From: Mycobacterium kiyosense
GTDB taxonomy: Bacteria; Actinomycetota; Actinomycetes; Mycobacteriales; Mycobacteriaceae
DNA: 64,000 bases
Assembly (NCBI GenBank): GCA_021654635.1
Contig: AP025179.1
Coordinates: 3,410,001 to 3,474,000, forward strand
Direction of reading: 5' to 3'
Each line of letters begins with the position of its first letter. The stretch's first letter is position 1. The position numbers and the translations under genes were made by a program. The notes beneath the pieces were generated by a model, which saw only the letters and a list, made by a program, of their open reading frames with translations, ran no database searches and had not been told where the DNA came from. This document shows, one piece after another, positions 28,476-38,221 of the stretch.

Positions 28476-30632
28476 ATGACGACCGCGACACCGCCCCCAC
28501 CAGCCGCCGAGACCGGGTCCGCGCCGCCGGATCCGGGTGGCATGGGCACCCGGACGTCGGGCTTCTACCGGCACGATCTCGACGGCCTGCGCGGCATCGC
28601 GATCCTGCTCGTGGCCGTCTTCCACATTTGGTTCGGCCGGGTTTCCGGCGGCGTCGACGTCTTTTTGGCCCTGTCCGGCTTCTTCTATGGCGGCAAGATC
28701 CTGCGCGCCGGGCTCGGGGGGACGCTGTCGGGTCCGACCGAATTCGTCCGGCTGGTCCGCCGGTTGCTGCCCGCCCTGGTCGTGGTGCTCGCCGGGTGCG
28801 CCCTGCTGACCGTGCTGGTGCAGCCCGAGACCCGGTGGGAGACGTTCGCCGACCAGAGCCTGGCCAGTCTGGGTTACTACCAGAACTGGGAACTGGCCAA
28901 CTCGGCGTCGGACTACCTGCGCGCCGGCGAAGCTGTCAGCCCGCTGCAGCACATCTGGTCGATGTCGGTGCAGGGCCAGTTCTACGTCGCGTTCCTGATC
29001 GTGGTCGCCGGCTGCGTCTACCTGTTCCGGGACGTCCTGGGCAGACACCTGCGGACGCTGTTCGTGGTGCTGCTGAGCGTGCTGACGGTAGCGTCGTTCT
29101 GCTACGCGATCGTCGCTCACCAGAACTATCAACCGACCGCGTACTACAACACCTTCGCCCGGGGGTGGGAATTGCTGCTGGGCGCGCTGGTGGGGGCGCT
29201 GGTGCCCTACATCCGCTGGCCGATGTGGCTGCGGACGGTCGTCGCCACGGTGGCGCTGGCGGCGATTTTGTCCTGCGGCGCGCTGATCGACGGCGTCAAG
29301 GAGTTCCCCGGCCCGTGGGCGCTGGTGCCGGTGGGCGCCACCGTGCTGATGATCCTGGCCGGAGCCAACATGGCGGCCCGCGCCGACACCCGCGACCGGA
29401 TGCCGCTGCCCAACCGGATGCTCGCGGTCGGGCCGCTGTTCACCCTGGGGGCGATGGCTTACTCGCTGTACCTGTGGCATTGGCCGCTGCTGATCTTCTG
29501 GCTGTCCTACACCGGCCACAAGCACGTCAATTTCGTCGAGGGCGCGGGTGTGCTGCTGGTGTCGGGATTGCTGGCGTACCTGACCCTGCGTCAGGTCGAG
29601 GACCCGCTGCGCTACCGCGCCTCCGCCCAGCCGGCGACGATGACCCCCTGGCGACAGCGGTTGCGCCGGCCGACGATCGCCTTGGGCTCGGTGGTGGCGT
29701 TGCTGGCCGTCACCTTGACCGCGACTTCGTTCACCTGGCGTGAGCACCTGATCGTCGAACGTGCCTCGGGCAAGGAACTCAGCGGGCTGAGCGCGGTCGA
29801 CTACCCGGGTGCCCGCGCGCTCACCCAGCACGTGCGGGTGCCCAACCTGCGGATGCGGCCGACCGTGCTGGAAGTCAAGGAGGACCTGCCTGCCTCCACC
29901 CGGGACGGCTGCATCAGCGACTTCGTCAACCCGGCGGTGGTGAACTGCACCTACGGCGATACCGACGCACCGCGCACCATCGCGCTGGCCGGCGGTTCAC
30001 ACGCCGAGCACTGGCTGACCGCCCTGGATCTGCTGGGCCGTCTGCACCACTTCCGGGTGGTGACCTACCTGAAGATGGGTTGCGCGCTGTCCACCGAACA
30101 GGTCCCGCTGATCATGGGCAACAACGCGCCGTACCCACAGTGCCGGCAGTGGGTGGAGACGACGATGGCCAAACTGGTCGCCGATCGCCCGGACTATGTG
30201 TTCACCACTACCACCCGACCGTGGAACATCAAGCCCGGCGACGTGATGCCGGCCACCTACATCGGGATTTGGAAAACGTTGTCCGACAACAATATCCCGA
30301 TCCTGGGCGTCCGGGACACGCCCTGGTTGGTCAAGGACGGCCAGCCGTTCAACGCCGCGGACTGCCTGGCCAAGGACGGCACCCCGGCGTCCTGTGGGAT
30401 CAAGCGGTCCGAACTGCTCTCCGAGCACAACACCACCTTGGATTTCGTCGGGCAGTTCCCCCTGCTCAAGCCTCTGGACCTGTCCGACGCCATCTGCCGG
30501 CCCGACATCTGCCAGGCGGCCGAGGGCAACGTGTTGATCTACCGGGACCCACACCATCTGACCCCGACCTACATGCGCACGCTGGCGCCCGAACTGGGCC
30601 GGCAGATCTCGGTGGCCACCAGCTGGTGGTAG
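28476..30632 (+). CDS. OafA-type membrane acyltransferase with SGNH domain (Rv1565c-like)
   Basis: A 718-residue protein combines an acyltransferase-3 membrane domain (about 30-410) with a periplasmic SGNH hydrolase-like domain (about 460-718). The first has RHDLDGLRGIAILLVAVFH with the active-site His and VSGGVDVFLALSGF. In the second, block I reads LAGGSHAEHW (GGS in place of GDS) and the terminal Asp/His block is YRDPHHLTPTY. Such proteins acetylate or otherwise O-acylate cell-envelope glycans. ATG 28476 was chosen; GTG at 28446 is possible. Confidence 0.87.
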   Translation: MTTATPPPPAAETGSAPPDPGGMGTRTSGFYRHDLDGLRGIAILLVAVFHIWFGRVSGGVDVFLALSGFFYGGKILRAGLGGTLSGPTEFVRLVRRLLPALVVVLAGCALLTVLVQPETRWETFADQSLASLGYYQNWELANSASDYLRAGEAVSPLQHIWSMSVQGQFYVAFLIVVAGCVYLFRDVLGRHLRTLFVVLLSVLTVASFCYAIVAHQNYQPTAYYNTFARGWELLLGALVGALVPYIRWPMWLRTVVATVALAAILSCGALIDGVKEFPGPWALVPVGATVLMILAGANMAARADTRDRMPLPNRMLAVGPLFTLGAMAYSLYLWHWPLLIFWLSYTGHKHVNFVEGAGVLLVSGLLAYLTLRQVEDPLRYRASAQPATMTPWRQRLRRPTIALGSVVALLAVTLTATSFTWREHLIVERASGKELSGLSAVDYPGARALTQHVRVPNLRMRPTVLEVKEDLPASTRDGCISDFVNPAVVNCTYGDTDAPRTIALAGGSHAEHWLTALDLLGRLHHFRVVTYLKMGCALSTEQVPLIMGNNAPYPQCRQWVETTMAKLVADRPDYVFTTTTRPWNIKPGDVMPATYIGIWKTLSDNNIPILGVRDTPWLVKDGQPFNAADCLAKDGTPASCGIKRSELLSEHNTTLDFVGQFPLLKPLDLSDAICRPDICQAAEGNVLIYRDPHHLTPTYMRTLAPELGRQISVATSWW

Positions 30633-30707
30633 CGGCCTGGTGTGGCGCCGGCGTAAGTGGTGCCGCCGGTGTCACCGGACTGTGAGATCGGGCTCCATTT
30701 TCGCGGT

Positions 30708-30728
30708 GCCGTCGCGCGCAGCGACGGC
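30708..30728 (+). terminator. perfect GC hairpin between acyltransferase and treX
   Basis: The arms GCCGTCGC and GCGACGGC are separated by a 5-base loop. It lies 75 bases after the acyltransferase stop and 28 before treX. There is no T-run, so this may be a factor-dependent or mycobacterial-type terminator, or a treX leader hairpin. Confidence 0.4.
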
Positions 30729-30756
30729 GCAGCGGGCGCACCGTTAAGGTCGAGTG

Positions 30757-32952
30757 ATGGCTGGGACCGTGCAAGGGACCGACAAGGCATTCGACGGCGC
30801 CGAGGACTCCCCCTCGGTGGCGGCGGTCTGGCCCGGCGCGCCGTTCCCGATGGGGGCCACGTATGACGGTGCCGGTACCAACTTTTCGCTGTTCTCCGAG
30901 GTTGCCGACAAGGTGGAGTTGTGCCTGATCGCCCGGGACGGCTCCGAGACCCGGATCAATCTCGAGGAGGTCGACGGCTTCCTCTGGCATTGCTATCTGC
31001 CCGCGGTTACCCCGGGGCAGCGGTACGGGTTTCGGGTGCACGGCCCCTTCGATCCCGCCTCCGGGCACCGCTGTGATCCGAGCAAGCTGCTGCTCGACCC
31101 GTACGGTAAGTCCTTCGTCGGCGACTTCAAGTTCACCCAGGCGCTGTTCTCCTACGACCTGGAGGTCGCGGCCGAGGATCCAACGCAGACCGGTGTCCCG
31201 CCGATGATCGACTCCCTGGGCCACACCACCATGACCAGCGTGGTGATCAACCCGTTCTTCGACTGGGCGTCCGACCGCGCGCCGTGCACGCCGTACCACG
31301 AGACCATCATCTACGAGGCCCACGTCAAGGGCATGACCCAGACGCACCCCGGCATCCCGCCCGAACTGCGCGGCACCTACGCGGGGCTGGCGCACCCGGT
31401 CATCATCGACCACCTCAAGTCGCTGAACGTCACCGCCATCGAACTGATGCCGGTGCATCAGTTCATGCACGACCATCGGCTGGTCGACCTGGGACTGCGA
31501 AACTACTGGGGCTACAACACTTTCGGCTTCCTGGCACCGCACTACCAGTACGCGGCGACCCGTAAACCCGGCGGTGCGGTGGCCGAGTTCAAGGCGATGG
31601 TGCGCTCCTTCCACGAGGCCGGCATCGAAGTGATCCTGGACGTGGTCTACAACCACACCGCCGAGGGAAACCACCTGGGCCCGACCATCAACTTCCGCGG
31701 CATCGACAACGCCGCCTATTACCGGTTGGTCGACGGAGACCTGCGGCACTACAAGGACTTCACCGGCACCGGCAACAGCCTCAACGTCCGCCACCCGCAC
31801 ACCCTGCAACTGATCATGGACTCGCTGCGCTACTGGGTGCTCGAGATGCACGTCGACGGGTTCCGCTTCGATTTGGCCGCCACTCTGGCCCGCGAGTTCT
31901 ATGACGTCGACCGGTTGTCGGCGTTTTTCGACCTGGTGCAGCAAGACCCGGTGGTCAGCCAGGTCAAGCTGATCGCCGAGCCGTGGGACGTCGGCGAAGG
32001 CGGCTACCAGGTCGGCAACTTCCCAGGTTTGTGGACCGAGTGGAACGGGAAATACCGCGACACTGTGCGCGACTACTGGCGGGGCGAGCCCGCGACCCTT
32101 GGCGAGTTCGCTTCCCGGTTGACCGGGTCGTCGGACCTGTATGCGGCGACCGGCCGGCGGCCCAGTGCCAGCATCAATTTCGTCACCGCCCACGACGGCT
32201 TCACCATGCAGGACCTGGTGTCCTACAACGAGAAACACAACGCGGCCAACGGTGAGGACAACCGCGACGGCGAAAGTCACAACCGGTCCTGGAACTGCGG
32301 CGTGGAAGGCCCCACCGACGACCCCGACATCAACGAGCTGCGCTGCCGGCAGATGCGCAACTTCTGGGCGACGCTGATGGTCAGCCAGGGTACCCCGATG
32401 ATCTCGCACGGCGACGAGATCGGGCGCACCCAGCTGGGCAACAACAATGTGTACTGCCAGGACTCCGAATTGTCCTGGATGGACTGGTCTTTGCTCGGCA
32501 CCAACGCCGACCAGCTGACGTTCGCCCGCAAGGTGACAGCATTGCGGAAGAAACACCCGGTGTTTCGGCGCCGACGTTTCCTGAAGGGCAAACCGGGTCC
32601 GGGTGGCACCGGCCTGCACGACGTCGCCTGGCTGACCCCGACGGGCGCGGAGATGACCGCCCAGGACTGGGACAACTACTTCGGCAAATCGATCGCGGTC
32701 TTTTTGGACGGTCAGGCACTGGCCGAACCCAATCGCCGCGGCGAACGGGTGGTCGACGACTCGTTCCTGTTGTGCTTCAACGCCCATGACGAGGAGGTCA
32801 CCTTCGTCATGCCCGGCGACGACTACGCGAAGGAGTGGATCGTAGAACTCGACACGAATCACCCGACCGGTGGCGCGGAACGCTTCGTCAAGCGCGGCGA
32901 AGAACTGGCCGTGCCCGGACGTTCCGTCTTCATCCTTCGTAAGACTTTGTGA
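30757..32952 (+). CDS. treX: glycogen debranching enzyme TreX/GlgX
   Basis: A GH13 isoamylase-type enzyme that cuts alpha-1,6 branches of glycogen to supply linear glucans for TreY. The 731-residue protein has an N-terminal CBM48-like domain (YDGAGTNFSLFSE...). The catalytic barrel carries DVVYNHTAEG, the nucleophile Asp in VDGFRFDLA, the acid Glu in LIAEPWDVG and the third Asp in FVTAHDG. ATG 30757 follows a GTG at 30754; either could serve. The gene is first of treX-treY-treZ, with 3 bases to treY. Confidence 0.96.
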   Translation: MAGTVQGTDKAFDGAEDSPSVAAVWPGAPFPMGATYDGAGTNFSLFSEVADKVELCLIARDGSETRINLEEVDGFLWHCYLPAVTPGQRYGFRVHGPFDPASGHRCDPSKLLLDPYGKSFVGDFKFTQALFSYDLEVAAEDPTQTGVPPMIDSLGHTTMTSVVINPFFDWASDRAPCTPYHETIIYEAHVKGMTQTHPGIPPELRGTYAGLAHPVIIDHLKSLNVTAIELMPVHQFMHDHRLVDLGLRNYWGYNTFGFLAPHYQYAATRKPGGAVAEFKAMVRSFHEAGIEVILDVVYNHTAEGNHLGPTINFRGIDNAAYYRLVDGDLRHYKDFTGTGNSLNVRHPHTLQLIMDSLRYWVLEMHVDGFRFDLAATLAREFYDVDRLSAFFDLVQQDPVVSQVKLIAEPWDVGEGGYQVGNFPGLWTEWNGKYRDTVRDYWRGEPATLGEFASRLTGSSDLYAATGRRPSASINFVTAHDGFTMQDLVSYNEKHNAANGEDNRDGESHNRSWNCGVEGPTDDPDINELRCRQMRNFWATLMVSQGTPMISHGDEIGRTQLGNNNVYCQDSELSWMDWSLLGTNADQLTFARKVTALRKKHPVFRRRRFLKGKPGPGGTGLHDVAWLTPTGAEMTAQDWDNYFGKSIAVFLDGQALAEPNRRGERVVDDSFLLCFNAHDEEVTFVMPGDDYAKEWIVELDTNHPTGGAERFVKRGEELAVPGRSVFILRKTL

Positions 32953-32955
32953 CGC

Positions 32956-35256
32956 ATGGCTTTTCCGATAACGTCAACCTACCGGTTGCAGCTTCGTGGC
33001 GCGTCCAGTGGTTTTGCGTTCACTCTTGCCGACGCCGAGGGCCTGCTGGACTATCTCGACGACCTCGGGGTGTCGCACCTGTACCTGTCCCCCATCCTGA
33101 CCGCGGTGGAGGGATCCTCGCACGGCTACGACGTCACCGACCCCACCACGGTGTCGAGCGAACTCGGCGGCCCCGAGGCGCTGGCCGGGTTGGCGGCCGC
33201 GGCGCGGGAGCGGGGCATGGGCCTGGTTGTCGACGTGGTGCCCAATCACGTGGGCATCGACAAGCCCGAGCAGAACGCCTGGTGGTGGGATGTGCTGCGG
33301 CACGGGCGGGACTCCCGGTACGCGGACTTCTTCGACATCGACTGGTCGCTGGACGATGCCGGGCGAATCGTGTTGCCGCTGTTGGGGTCCGACGACGATG
33401 TCGCCGATCTGAGCGCCGACGTCGACCTGCTGCGACTGGGTGATCTGGCGCTGCCGATCGCGCCCGGCACCGGAGCCGGCAGCGGACCCGAGGTGCACGA
33501 CCGCCAGCATTACCGGTTGGTCGGCTGGCGCAACGGGGTGTGTGGTTACCGCCGCTTCTTCTCCATCACCTCGCTGGCGGGACTTCGCCAGGAGGACCGC
33601 GCGGTGTTCGACGCCAGCCACGCCGAGGTGGGCCGCTGGGTGCGCGACGGCCTGGTCGACGGTGTGCGGATCGATCACCCAGACGGATTGTCCGATCCGG
33701 CAGGCTATTTGGAGTGGCTGCGGGAGCTGGTGGGACCACAGGCGTGGATCGTGATCGAGAAGATCCTGGCCGTCGACGAGGCCCTGGAACCGACCCTGCC
33801 GGTCGCCGGGACCACCGGCTACGACGTGCTGCGGGAAGTGGGCGGCCTGTTCGTCGACCCCTCGGGCGCACCGGCGCTCACCGCTCTGGTCCAATCCGTC
33901 GGCCTCGACTATGCGGCGATGCCGAACATGTTGTCCGAGCTGAAAATCCGGGCCGCGACCGAAACGCTGGCCAGTGAGCTGGCTCGGCTGCACCGCAGCA
34001 TCGTGGCCGCCGCGGGCGCCGACGACCCGTCGCTGCCGGAGGCGGTCGCGGCCCTGTTGACCCACATCGATGTCTACCGCAGCGACTACCGCGGCCTGGC
34101 CGCGATCCTGCCCACCGCTCTGGCCGAAACCGAAGCGGCGCAACCGGAATACGGACCCGCCCTGCAGGTGCTGGCGACCGCGCTGGCTCGCGGCGGCGAG
34201 CCGGCCACCCGGCTGCAGCAACTGTGTGGGGCGGTGACCGCCAAGGCGGTGGAGGACTGCCTGTTCTACCGCGACGCGCGGCTGGTGTCGCTCAACGAGG
34301 TCGGCGGCGAGCCGCACCGCTTCGGTGTCGGCGCCGCGGAGTTCCATCAGAGCGCGGCCACCCGCGCCCGGTTGTGGCCGGCCGCCATGACGACGCTGAC
34401 CACCCACGACACCAAGCGCGGCGAGGACGTGCGGGCCCGCATCGGGGTGCTGTCACAGGTTCCGTCGTTGTGGGCCGAGTTCGTCTCGCGCTGGGAGACC
34501 CACGCACCCTCGCCCGACCCCGCTACCGGACAGTTCCTCTGGCAGAACATCTTCGGCGTCTGGCCGGTCAGCGGCCAGGTCGACGATTCGCTACGACAGC
34601 GGCTGCACGGCTACGCCGAGAAGGCCATCCGCGAGGCCGCGTGGCACACCACCTGGAACGACCCGGACACCGAGTTCGAGGACGCCGTGCACCGCTGGAT
34701 CGACACCGTGCTGGACGGCCCGGTGGCCGGCGAGCTGACTCAGCTGGTCGGACAGCTCAACCCGCACGCCGCCAGCGATGCGCTGGGCCAGAAGCTGCTG
34801 GCGCTGACGGTGCCCGGCATCCCCGACGTCTATCAGGGCACCGAGGTATGGGACGACAGCCTGGTGGACCCGGACAACCGCCGCGAAGTCGACTACGCCG
34901 CCCGCCGGTCGGCTTTGAAAGAGTTGCAGCATCCCAAGATTCGGGTCGTCACCACCGCGCTGCGGCTGCGGCGGGCCCGGCCGGACGACTTCTTGCACGG
35001 CGACTACGTGCCGGTGCCGGCCGCCGGGCAGGCCGCCGATCATGTGCTGGCGTTTCGGCGCGGTCCCGACATCCTGGTTGCGGTCACCCGCTGGACGGTG
35101 CGCCTTGCCGAGACGGGCTGGGGTGACACGGTACTGCCGCTGCCCGAGGGGTCCTGGACCGATCGGCTGACCGGCGCCATGGCCAGCGGACCTACTTCGG
35201 CCGCACAACTGTTCTCCGATCTGCCGGTGGTACTGCTGGAGCGCGATCGTGGCTGA
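32956..35256 (+). CDS. treY: maltooligosyltrehalose synthase TreY
   Basis: TreY turns the reducing-end alpha-1,4 link of maltooligosaccharides into the alpha,alpha-1,1 link of trehalose. The 766-residue GH13 protein begins STYRLQLRG, with LYLSPIL and VVDVVPNHVG. The nucleophile block is GVRIDHPDGL, the acid is in WIVIEKIL, and TTHDTKRGEDVRAR is typical of TreY. It overlaps treZ by 8 bases. Confidence 0.96.
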   Translation: MAFPITSTYRLQLRGASSGFAFTLADAEGLLDYLDDLGVSHLYLSPILTAVEGSSHGYDVTDPTTVSSELGGPEALAGLAAAARERGMGLVVDVVPNHVGIDKPEQNAWWWDVLRHGRDSRYADFFDIDWSLDDAGRIVLPLLGSDDDVADLSADVDLLRLGDLALPIAPGTGAGSGPEVHDRQHYRLVGWRNGVCGYRRFFSITSLAGLRQEDRAVFDASHAEVGRWVRDGLVDGVRIDHPDGLSDPAGYLEWLRELVGPQAWIVIEKILAVDEALEPTLPVAGTTGYDVLREVGGLFVDPSGAPALTALVQSVGLDYAAMPNMLSELKIRAATETLASELARLHRSIVAAAGADDPSLPEAVAALLTHIDVYRSDYRGLAAILPTALAETEAAQPEYGPALQVLATALARGGEPATRLQQLCGAVTAKAVEDCLFYRDARLVSLNEVGGEPHRFGVGAAEFHQSAATRARLWPAAMTTLTTHDTKRGEDVRARIGVLSQVPSLWAEFVSRWETHAPSPDPATGQFLWQNIFGVWPVSGQVDDSLRQRLHGYAEKAIREAAWHTTWNDPDTEFEDAVHRWIDTVLDGPVAGELTQLVGQLNPHAASDALGQKLLALTVPGIPDVYQGTEVWDDSLVDPDNRREVDYAARRSALKELQHPKIRVVTTALRLRRARPDDFLHGDYVPVPAAGQAADHVLAFRRGPDILVAVTRWTVRLAETGWGDTVLPLPEGSWTDRLTGAMASGPTSAAQLFSDLPVVLLERDRG

Positions 35257-36973
35257 ATTTCGGGTGTGGGCGCCCAAACCCGAGTTGGTGCGCCTGGATG
35301 TCGAGGGCGCGGTGCACGCCATGACCCGCTCCGACGACGGCTGGTGGCACACGACCGCCGACGCGCCCGCCGACGCCCGCTACGGCTTCCTGCTCGACGA
35401 CGATCCCACCGTACTGCCCGACCCGCGCTCGGCGCGCCAGCCCGACGGCGTGCACGAACGGTCACAGTTGTGGGATCCCGCTGCGGCCGCCTGGACCGAC
35501 GGGGACTGGGCTGGACGATCCGTCGAGGGCGCGGTCATCTACGAACTGCACATCGGCACCTTCACCGCCGCCGGCACCTTCGACTCCGCTACCGAAAAAC
35601 TGGACTACCTGGTCGATCTCGGTGTCGACTTCGTCGAGCTGATGCCGGTGAACTCCTTCGCCGGCACCCACGGCTGGGGCTACGACGGGGTGCTGTGGTA
35701 CAGCGTGCACGAGCCCTACGGCGGCCCGGACGGACTGGTACGGCTCGTCGACGCCTGCCACGCAAAGGGTTTGGGCGTGTTGATCGACGCGGTGTTCAAC
35801 CACCTCGGGCCGTCGGGCAACTATCTGCCCCGGTTCGGCCCGTATCTGTCCTCGGGCAGCAACCCCTGGGGTGAGGGCATCAACATCGCCGACGCCGACT
35901 CCGACGAGGTGCGCCGCTACATCATCGGCTGCGCGTTGCGCTGGATGCGAGACTTCCACGCCGACGGCCTGCGACTGGACGCGGTGCATGCGCTGGTGGA
36001 CACCACCGCCGTGCACATCCTCGAGGAGATGGCCACCGAGACCGACCGGCTGGCACAGCAATTGGGCCGTCCGCTGGCATTGGTCGCCGAAAGCGACCTG
36101 AACGATCAGCGGCTGATCCTGCCGCGCGACGCCGGCGGCTACGGCTTGACCGCCCAGTGGGACGACGACATTCACCATGCCGTCCACACCGCCGTGTCCG
36201 GCGAGCGGCAGGGCTATTACCGCGACTTCGGATCGCTCGCCGCACTGGATCAGACGTTGCGCCACGGCTTCTTCCACGCAGGCACGTATTCGTCGTTCCG
36301 GCGCCGCCGGCATGGCCGGCCGTTGGACACCACCCGGGTGCCGGCGACCAGGCTGCTGGCCTACACCTGCACCCACGACCAGGTCGGCAATCGCGCCCTG
36401 GGCGATCGCCCGTCGCAGAACCTGGACGCCGGACAACTCGCCGTCAAAGCGGCGCTGGTACTCGGCTCCCCTTACACCACAATGCTTTTCATGGGTGAGG
36501 AGTGGGGGGCCTCGACCCCGTTCCAGTTCTTCAGTTCCCATCCCGAGCCCGAGTTGGCCCAGGCCACCCGCGACGGCCGCCGGGCGGAGTTCGCCGAACA
36601 CGGCTGGGATGCCGAGGACATTCCCGACCCGCAGGACCCGCAGACCTTCCAGCGTTCCAAACTGGACTGGTCCGAGCTCGAGGCCGGCGAGCACGCGCGG
36701 CTGTTGCAGTTCTACCGTGATCTGATCGCGTTGCGGCACAACGAACCAGACCTGGCCGACCCCTGGCTTGGGCACCTCGTCGTCGACTATGACGAAGCGC
36801 AGCGCTGGATTATGTTGCGGCGCAACACGCTGGCGATCGCCTGCAATCTCGGGGCCGACGCGGTGGCTGTACCGGTAACCGGCGAGCTGGTGCTGGCCTG
36901 GGATACACCCGACATCGGCGCCGCGGCCACCCGGTTACCCGGGCATTCGGTGGCGATCCTGCGCCGTGGATAG
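35249..36973 (+). CDS. treZ: maltooligosyltrehalose trehalohydrolase TreZ
   Basis: TreZ releases free trehalose from the TreY product. The 574-residue GH13 protein has an N-terminal beta domain (FRVWAPKPELVRLDVEG) and barrel motifs DAVFNHLGPSG, LRLDAVHAL, LVAESDLN and YTCTHDQVGNR. GTG 35249 lies inside the last codons of treY. The hairpin after its stop likely ends the operon. Confidence 0.96.
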   Translation: MAEFRVWAPKPELVRLDVEGAVHAMTRSDDGWWHTTADAPADARYGFLLDDDPTVLPDPRSARQPDGVHERSQLWDPAAAAWTDGDWAGRSVEGAVIYELHIGTFTAAGTFDSATEKLDYLVDLGVDFVELMPVNSFAGTHGWGYDGVLWYSVHEPYGGPDGLVRLVDACHAKGLGVLIDAVFNHLGPSGNYLPRFGPYLSSGSNPWGEGINIADADSDEVRRYIIGCALRWMRDFHADGLRLDAVHALVDTTAVHILEEMATETDRLAQQLGRPLALVAESDLNDQRLILPRDAGGYGLTAQWDDDIHHAVHTAVSGERQGYYRDFGSLAALDQTLRHGFFHAGTYSSFRRRRHGRPLDTTRVPATRLLAYTCTHDQVGNRALGDRPSQNLDAGQLAVKAALVLGSPYTTMLFMGEEWGASTPFQFFSSHPEPELAQATRDGRRAEFAEHGWDAEDIPDPQDPQTFQRSKLDWSELEAGEHARLLQFYRDLIALRHNEPDLADPWLGHLVVDYDEAQRWIMLRRNTLAIACNLGADAVAVPVTGELVLAWDTPDIGAAATRLPGHSVAILRRG

Positions 36974-37031
36974 GCGACTGTCGCAGTGATCGGCGCCCGG
37001 ACCCCAACGATCACCACGTCCTGACTCGGGT

Positions 37032-37073
37032 GTGGTGAGGAGCGGAAAGACTTGGTCTTTCGCTCCCCACCAC
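37032..37073. terminator. bidirectional hairpin terminator between treZ and the PadR-like gene
   Basis: Long inverted arms, GTGGTGAGGAGCGGAAAG and CTTTCGCTCCCCACCAC, pair over about 17 positions with one mismatch and one bulge around a short ACTTGGT loop. It lies between two convergent genes (stops at 36973 and 37081), so it can serve both strands. Stem ends carry AAAG/CTTT rather than a long T-run. Confidence 0.7.
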
Positions 37074-37080
37074 ATGCAGG

Positions 37081-37668
37081 TCAGCTTTCGCCGAGCGTCC
37101 TGTGCAACGTCCGCTTGGCTTCGGCGACTGCGGCGCTGAGGTTGGCCCGTACCTCCGCGAGGGTCGACTTCTGCTCCTCGGTGCCCGTCATCATGATGGT
37201 TCGTGCCATGCCGGCGATTTCTTTCATGCCGGCGCGGATTTTGATGACTTCGGCGAACTTGCCCATCCGCCTGAACATCGCATGCGCGGTCTCGCTGGTG
37301 ACGCCACGCCAGGCCAAGATGTTCTTGCCGAGGTCGGTCAAAGTGGCGACACCGTTGTCGACGGTTACGAAGCCGCGGGCCGCCAGCAGTCCGATCGCAA
37401 TCTCGGCCACTTCCTGGGGTGGGCTGAAGGCACCATCGGTGGCTTCGGTGACGCGCTGTACCACCTGGGCGGCGTCGGCCGGCCCGTCGAGAAGCAGGGT
37501 GGCAGTGCCGAACGCGGCCCGCTTGAGTCGGCCACCCCCGAAACCGTGCTCACCGAAGCCGGAACCGTGTCCGTGCCCGCCGCACCCGCCGTGTCCGCCG
37601 GGGCCGGATCCGAAGCCGAAACCTGCGCCACCCCAGTCGGGGCCGCCGGAAAATCCACCAAAGTTCAT
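37081..37668 (-). CDS. PadR-like winged-helix regulator with a Gly/His-rich N-terminal extension
   Basis: The 195-residue protein starts at ATG 37666-37668. Residues 1-45 are extremely rich in Gly with several His and one Cys (GGHGGCGGHGHGSGFGEHG), a possible metal-binding or disordered tail. Residues about 46-120 fit a PadR-type winged helix (TATLLLDGPADAAQVVQRV...GLLAARGFVTVDNGVATLTDLGKN). The rest is helical, ending in a likely dimerisation coil. Twin palindromic operators overlap its predicted promoter, so autoregulation is likely. The ligand is unknown. Confidence 0.7.
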   Translation of the reverse strand: MNFGGFSGGPDWGGAGFGFGSGPGGHGGCGGHGHGSGFGEHGFGGGRLKRAAFGTATLLLDGPADAAQVVQRVTEATDGAFSPPQEVAEIAIGLLAARGFVTVDNGVATLTDLGKNILAWRGVTSETAHAMFRRMGKFAEVIKIRAGMKEIAGMARTIMMTGTEEQKSTLAEVRANLSAAVAEAKRTLHRTLGES

Positions 37669-37707
37669 TTCGCACTCTCCTTCGTGCCAACCGGCCTGCG
37701 ATCTGCA

Positions 37708-37736
37708 CACCTAGGCATCAAGTACCTTGATATCAA
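37708..37736 (-). promoter_or_regulatory. promoter of the PadR-like gene
   Basis: On the minus strand, TTGATA (37731-37736) is followed after 17 bases by TAGGTG (37708-37713). The spacing is ideal. Transcription would start near 37701, leaving a leader of about 33 bases before the ATG. The -35 and spacer are covered by the twin operators. Confidence 0.55.
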
Positions 37737-37746
37737 GTGTCTTGAT
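37717..37746. promoter_or_regulatory. twin tandem 15-base operators (ATCAAG-N3-CTTGAT)
   Basis: Two identical-pattern palindromes abut: ATCAAG-TAC-CTTGAT at 37717-37731 and ATCAAG-TGT-CTTGAT at 37732-37746. The junction forms the perfect CTTGATATCAAG. The tandem arrangement lets two dimers bind side by side over the promoter. The sequence is AT-rich and conspicuous in this genome. Confidence 0.75.
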
Positions 37747-37816
37747 ATGGGTCAACGGTGTTGCGCCACGGGCGAAAATCGGTGCACCCAGTCCCCGCAG
37801 ATTGCGGAGCGCAGTC

Positions 37817-38221
37817 TCAGCGCAGCGATTGCGCGTCGAGGCGGGTGATGCGTGCGATGACGTCGAAGTCCGCGTCGCGGTGCATTACCGTAGCGCCATG
37901 GCGGATAGCCACCGCGGCGATCAGGCAGTCGGTGATGCTGCGAATCGTTGCGCCGACTCGCCGGGCGGAGCGATAGACCTCCGCCGCGGCTCGGAAATCG
38001 ATGGCGTTGTCGACGGGCAGTGAGGGTAGGCCGTTGACCAACCGCTCGAGTTTTGCCTGTGCGTTGTCATCGGTTGCGCCGCAAAGGATTTCCATAGCCA
38101 CCGGCTCGCACATCGCGAGCTGGTCGGCGTGGTCAGAGATCAGCCGGCGCACCTCGTGAGCAGCGGCTGATCCGCTGGCCCGAAAGTACTCGACCCACGC
38201 GGAGGTGTCGATGAGGATCAC
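37817..38221 (-). CDS. vapC: VapC-family PIN-domain toxin (VapC11-like)
   Basis: A 134-residue PIN-domain ribonuclease. The acidic active site is intact: D5 (LIDTSAW), E44 (AMEILCG), D98 (ITDCLIA) and D116 (HRDADFD). GTG 38219-38221 overlaps the VapB stop. The locus next to treZ matches vapBC11 (Rv1560-Rv1561). VapC toxins cut specific RNAs, often tRNA, when released from VapB; the target here cannot be read. Confidence 0.93.
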   Translation of the reverse strand: MILIDTSAWVEYFRASGSAAAHEVRRLISDHADQLAMCEPVAMEILCGATDDNAQAKLERLVNGLPSLPVDNAIDFRAAAEVYRSARRVGATIRSITDCLIAAVAIRHGATVMHRDADFDVIARITRLDAQSLR

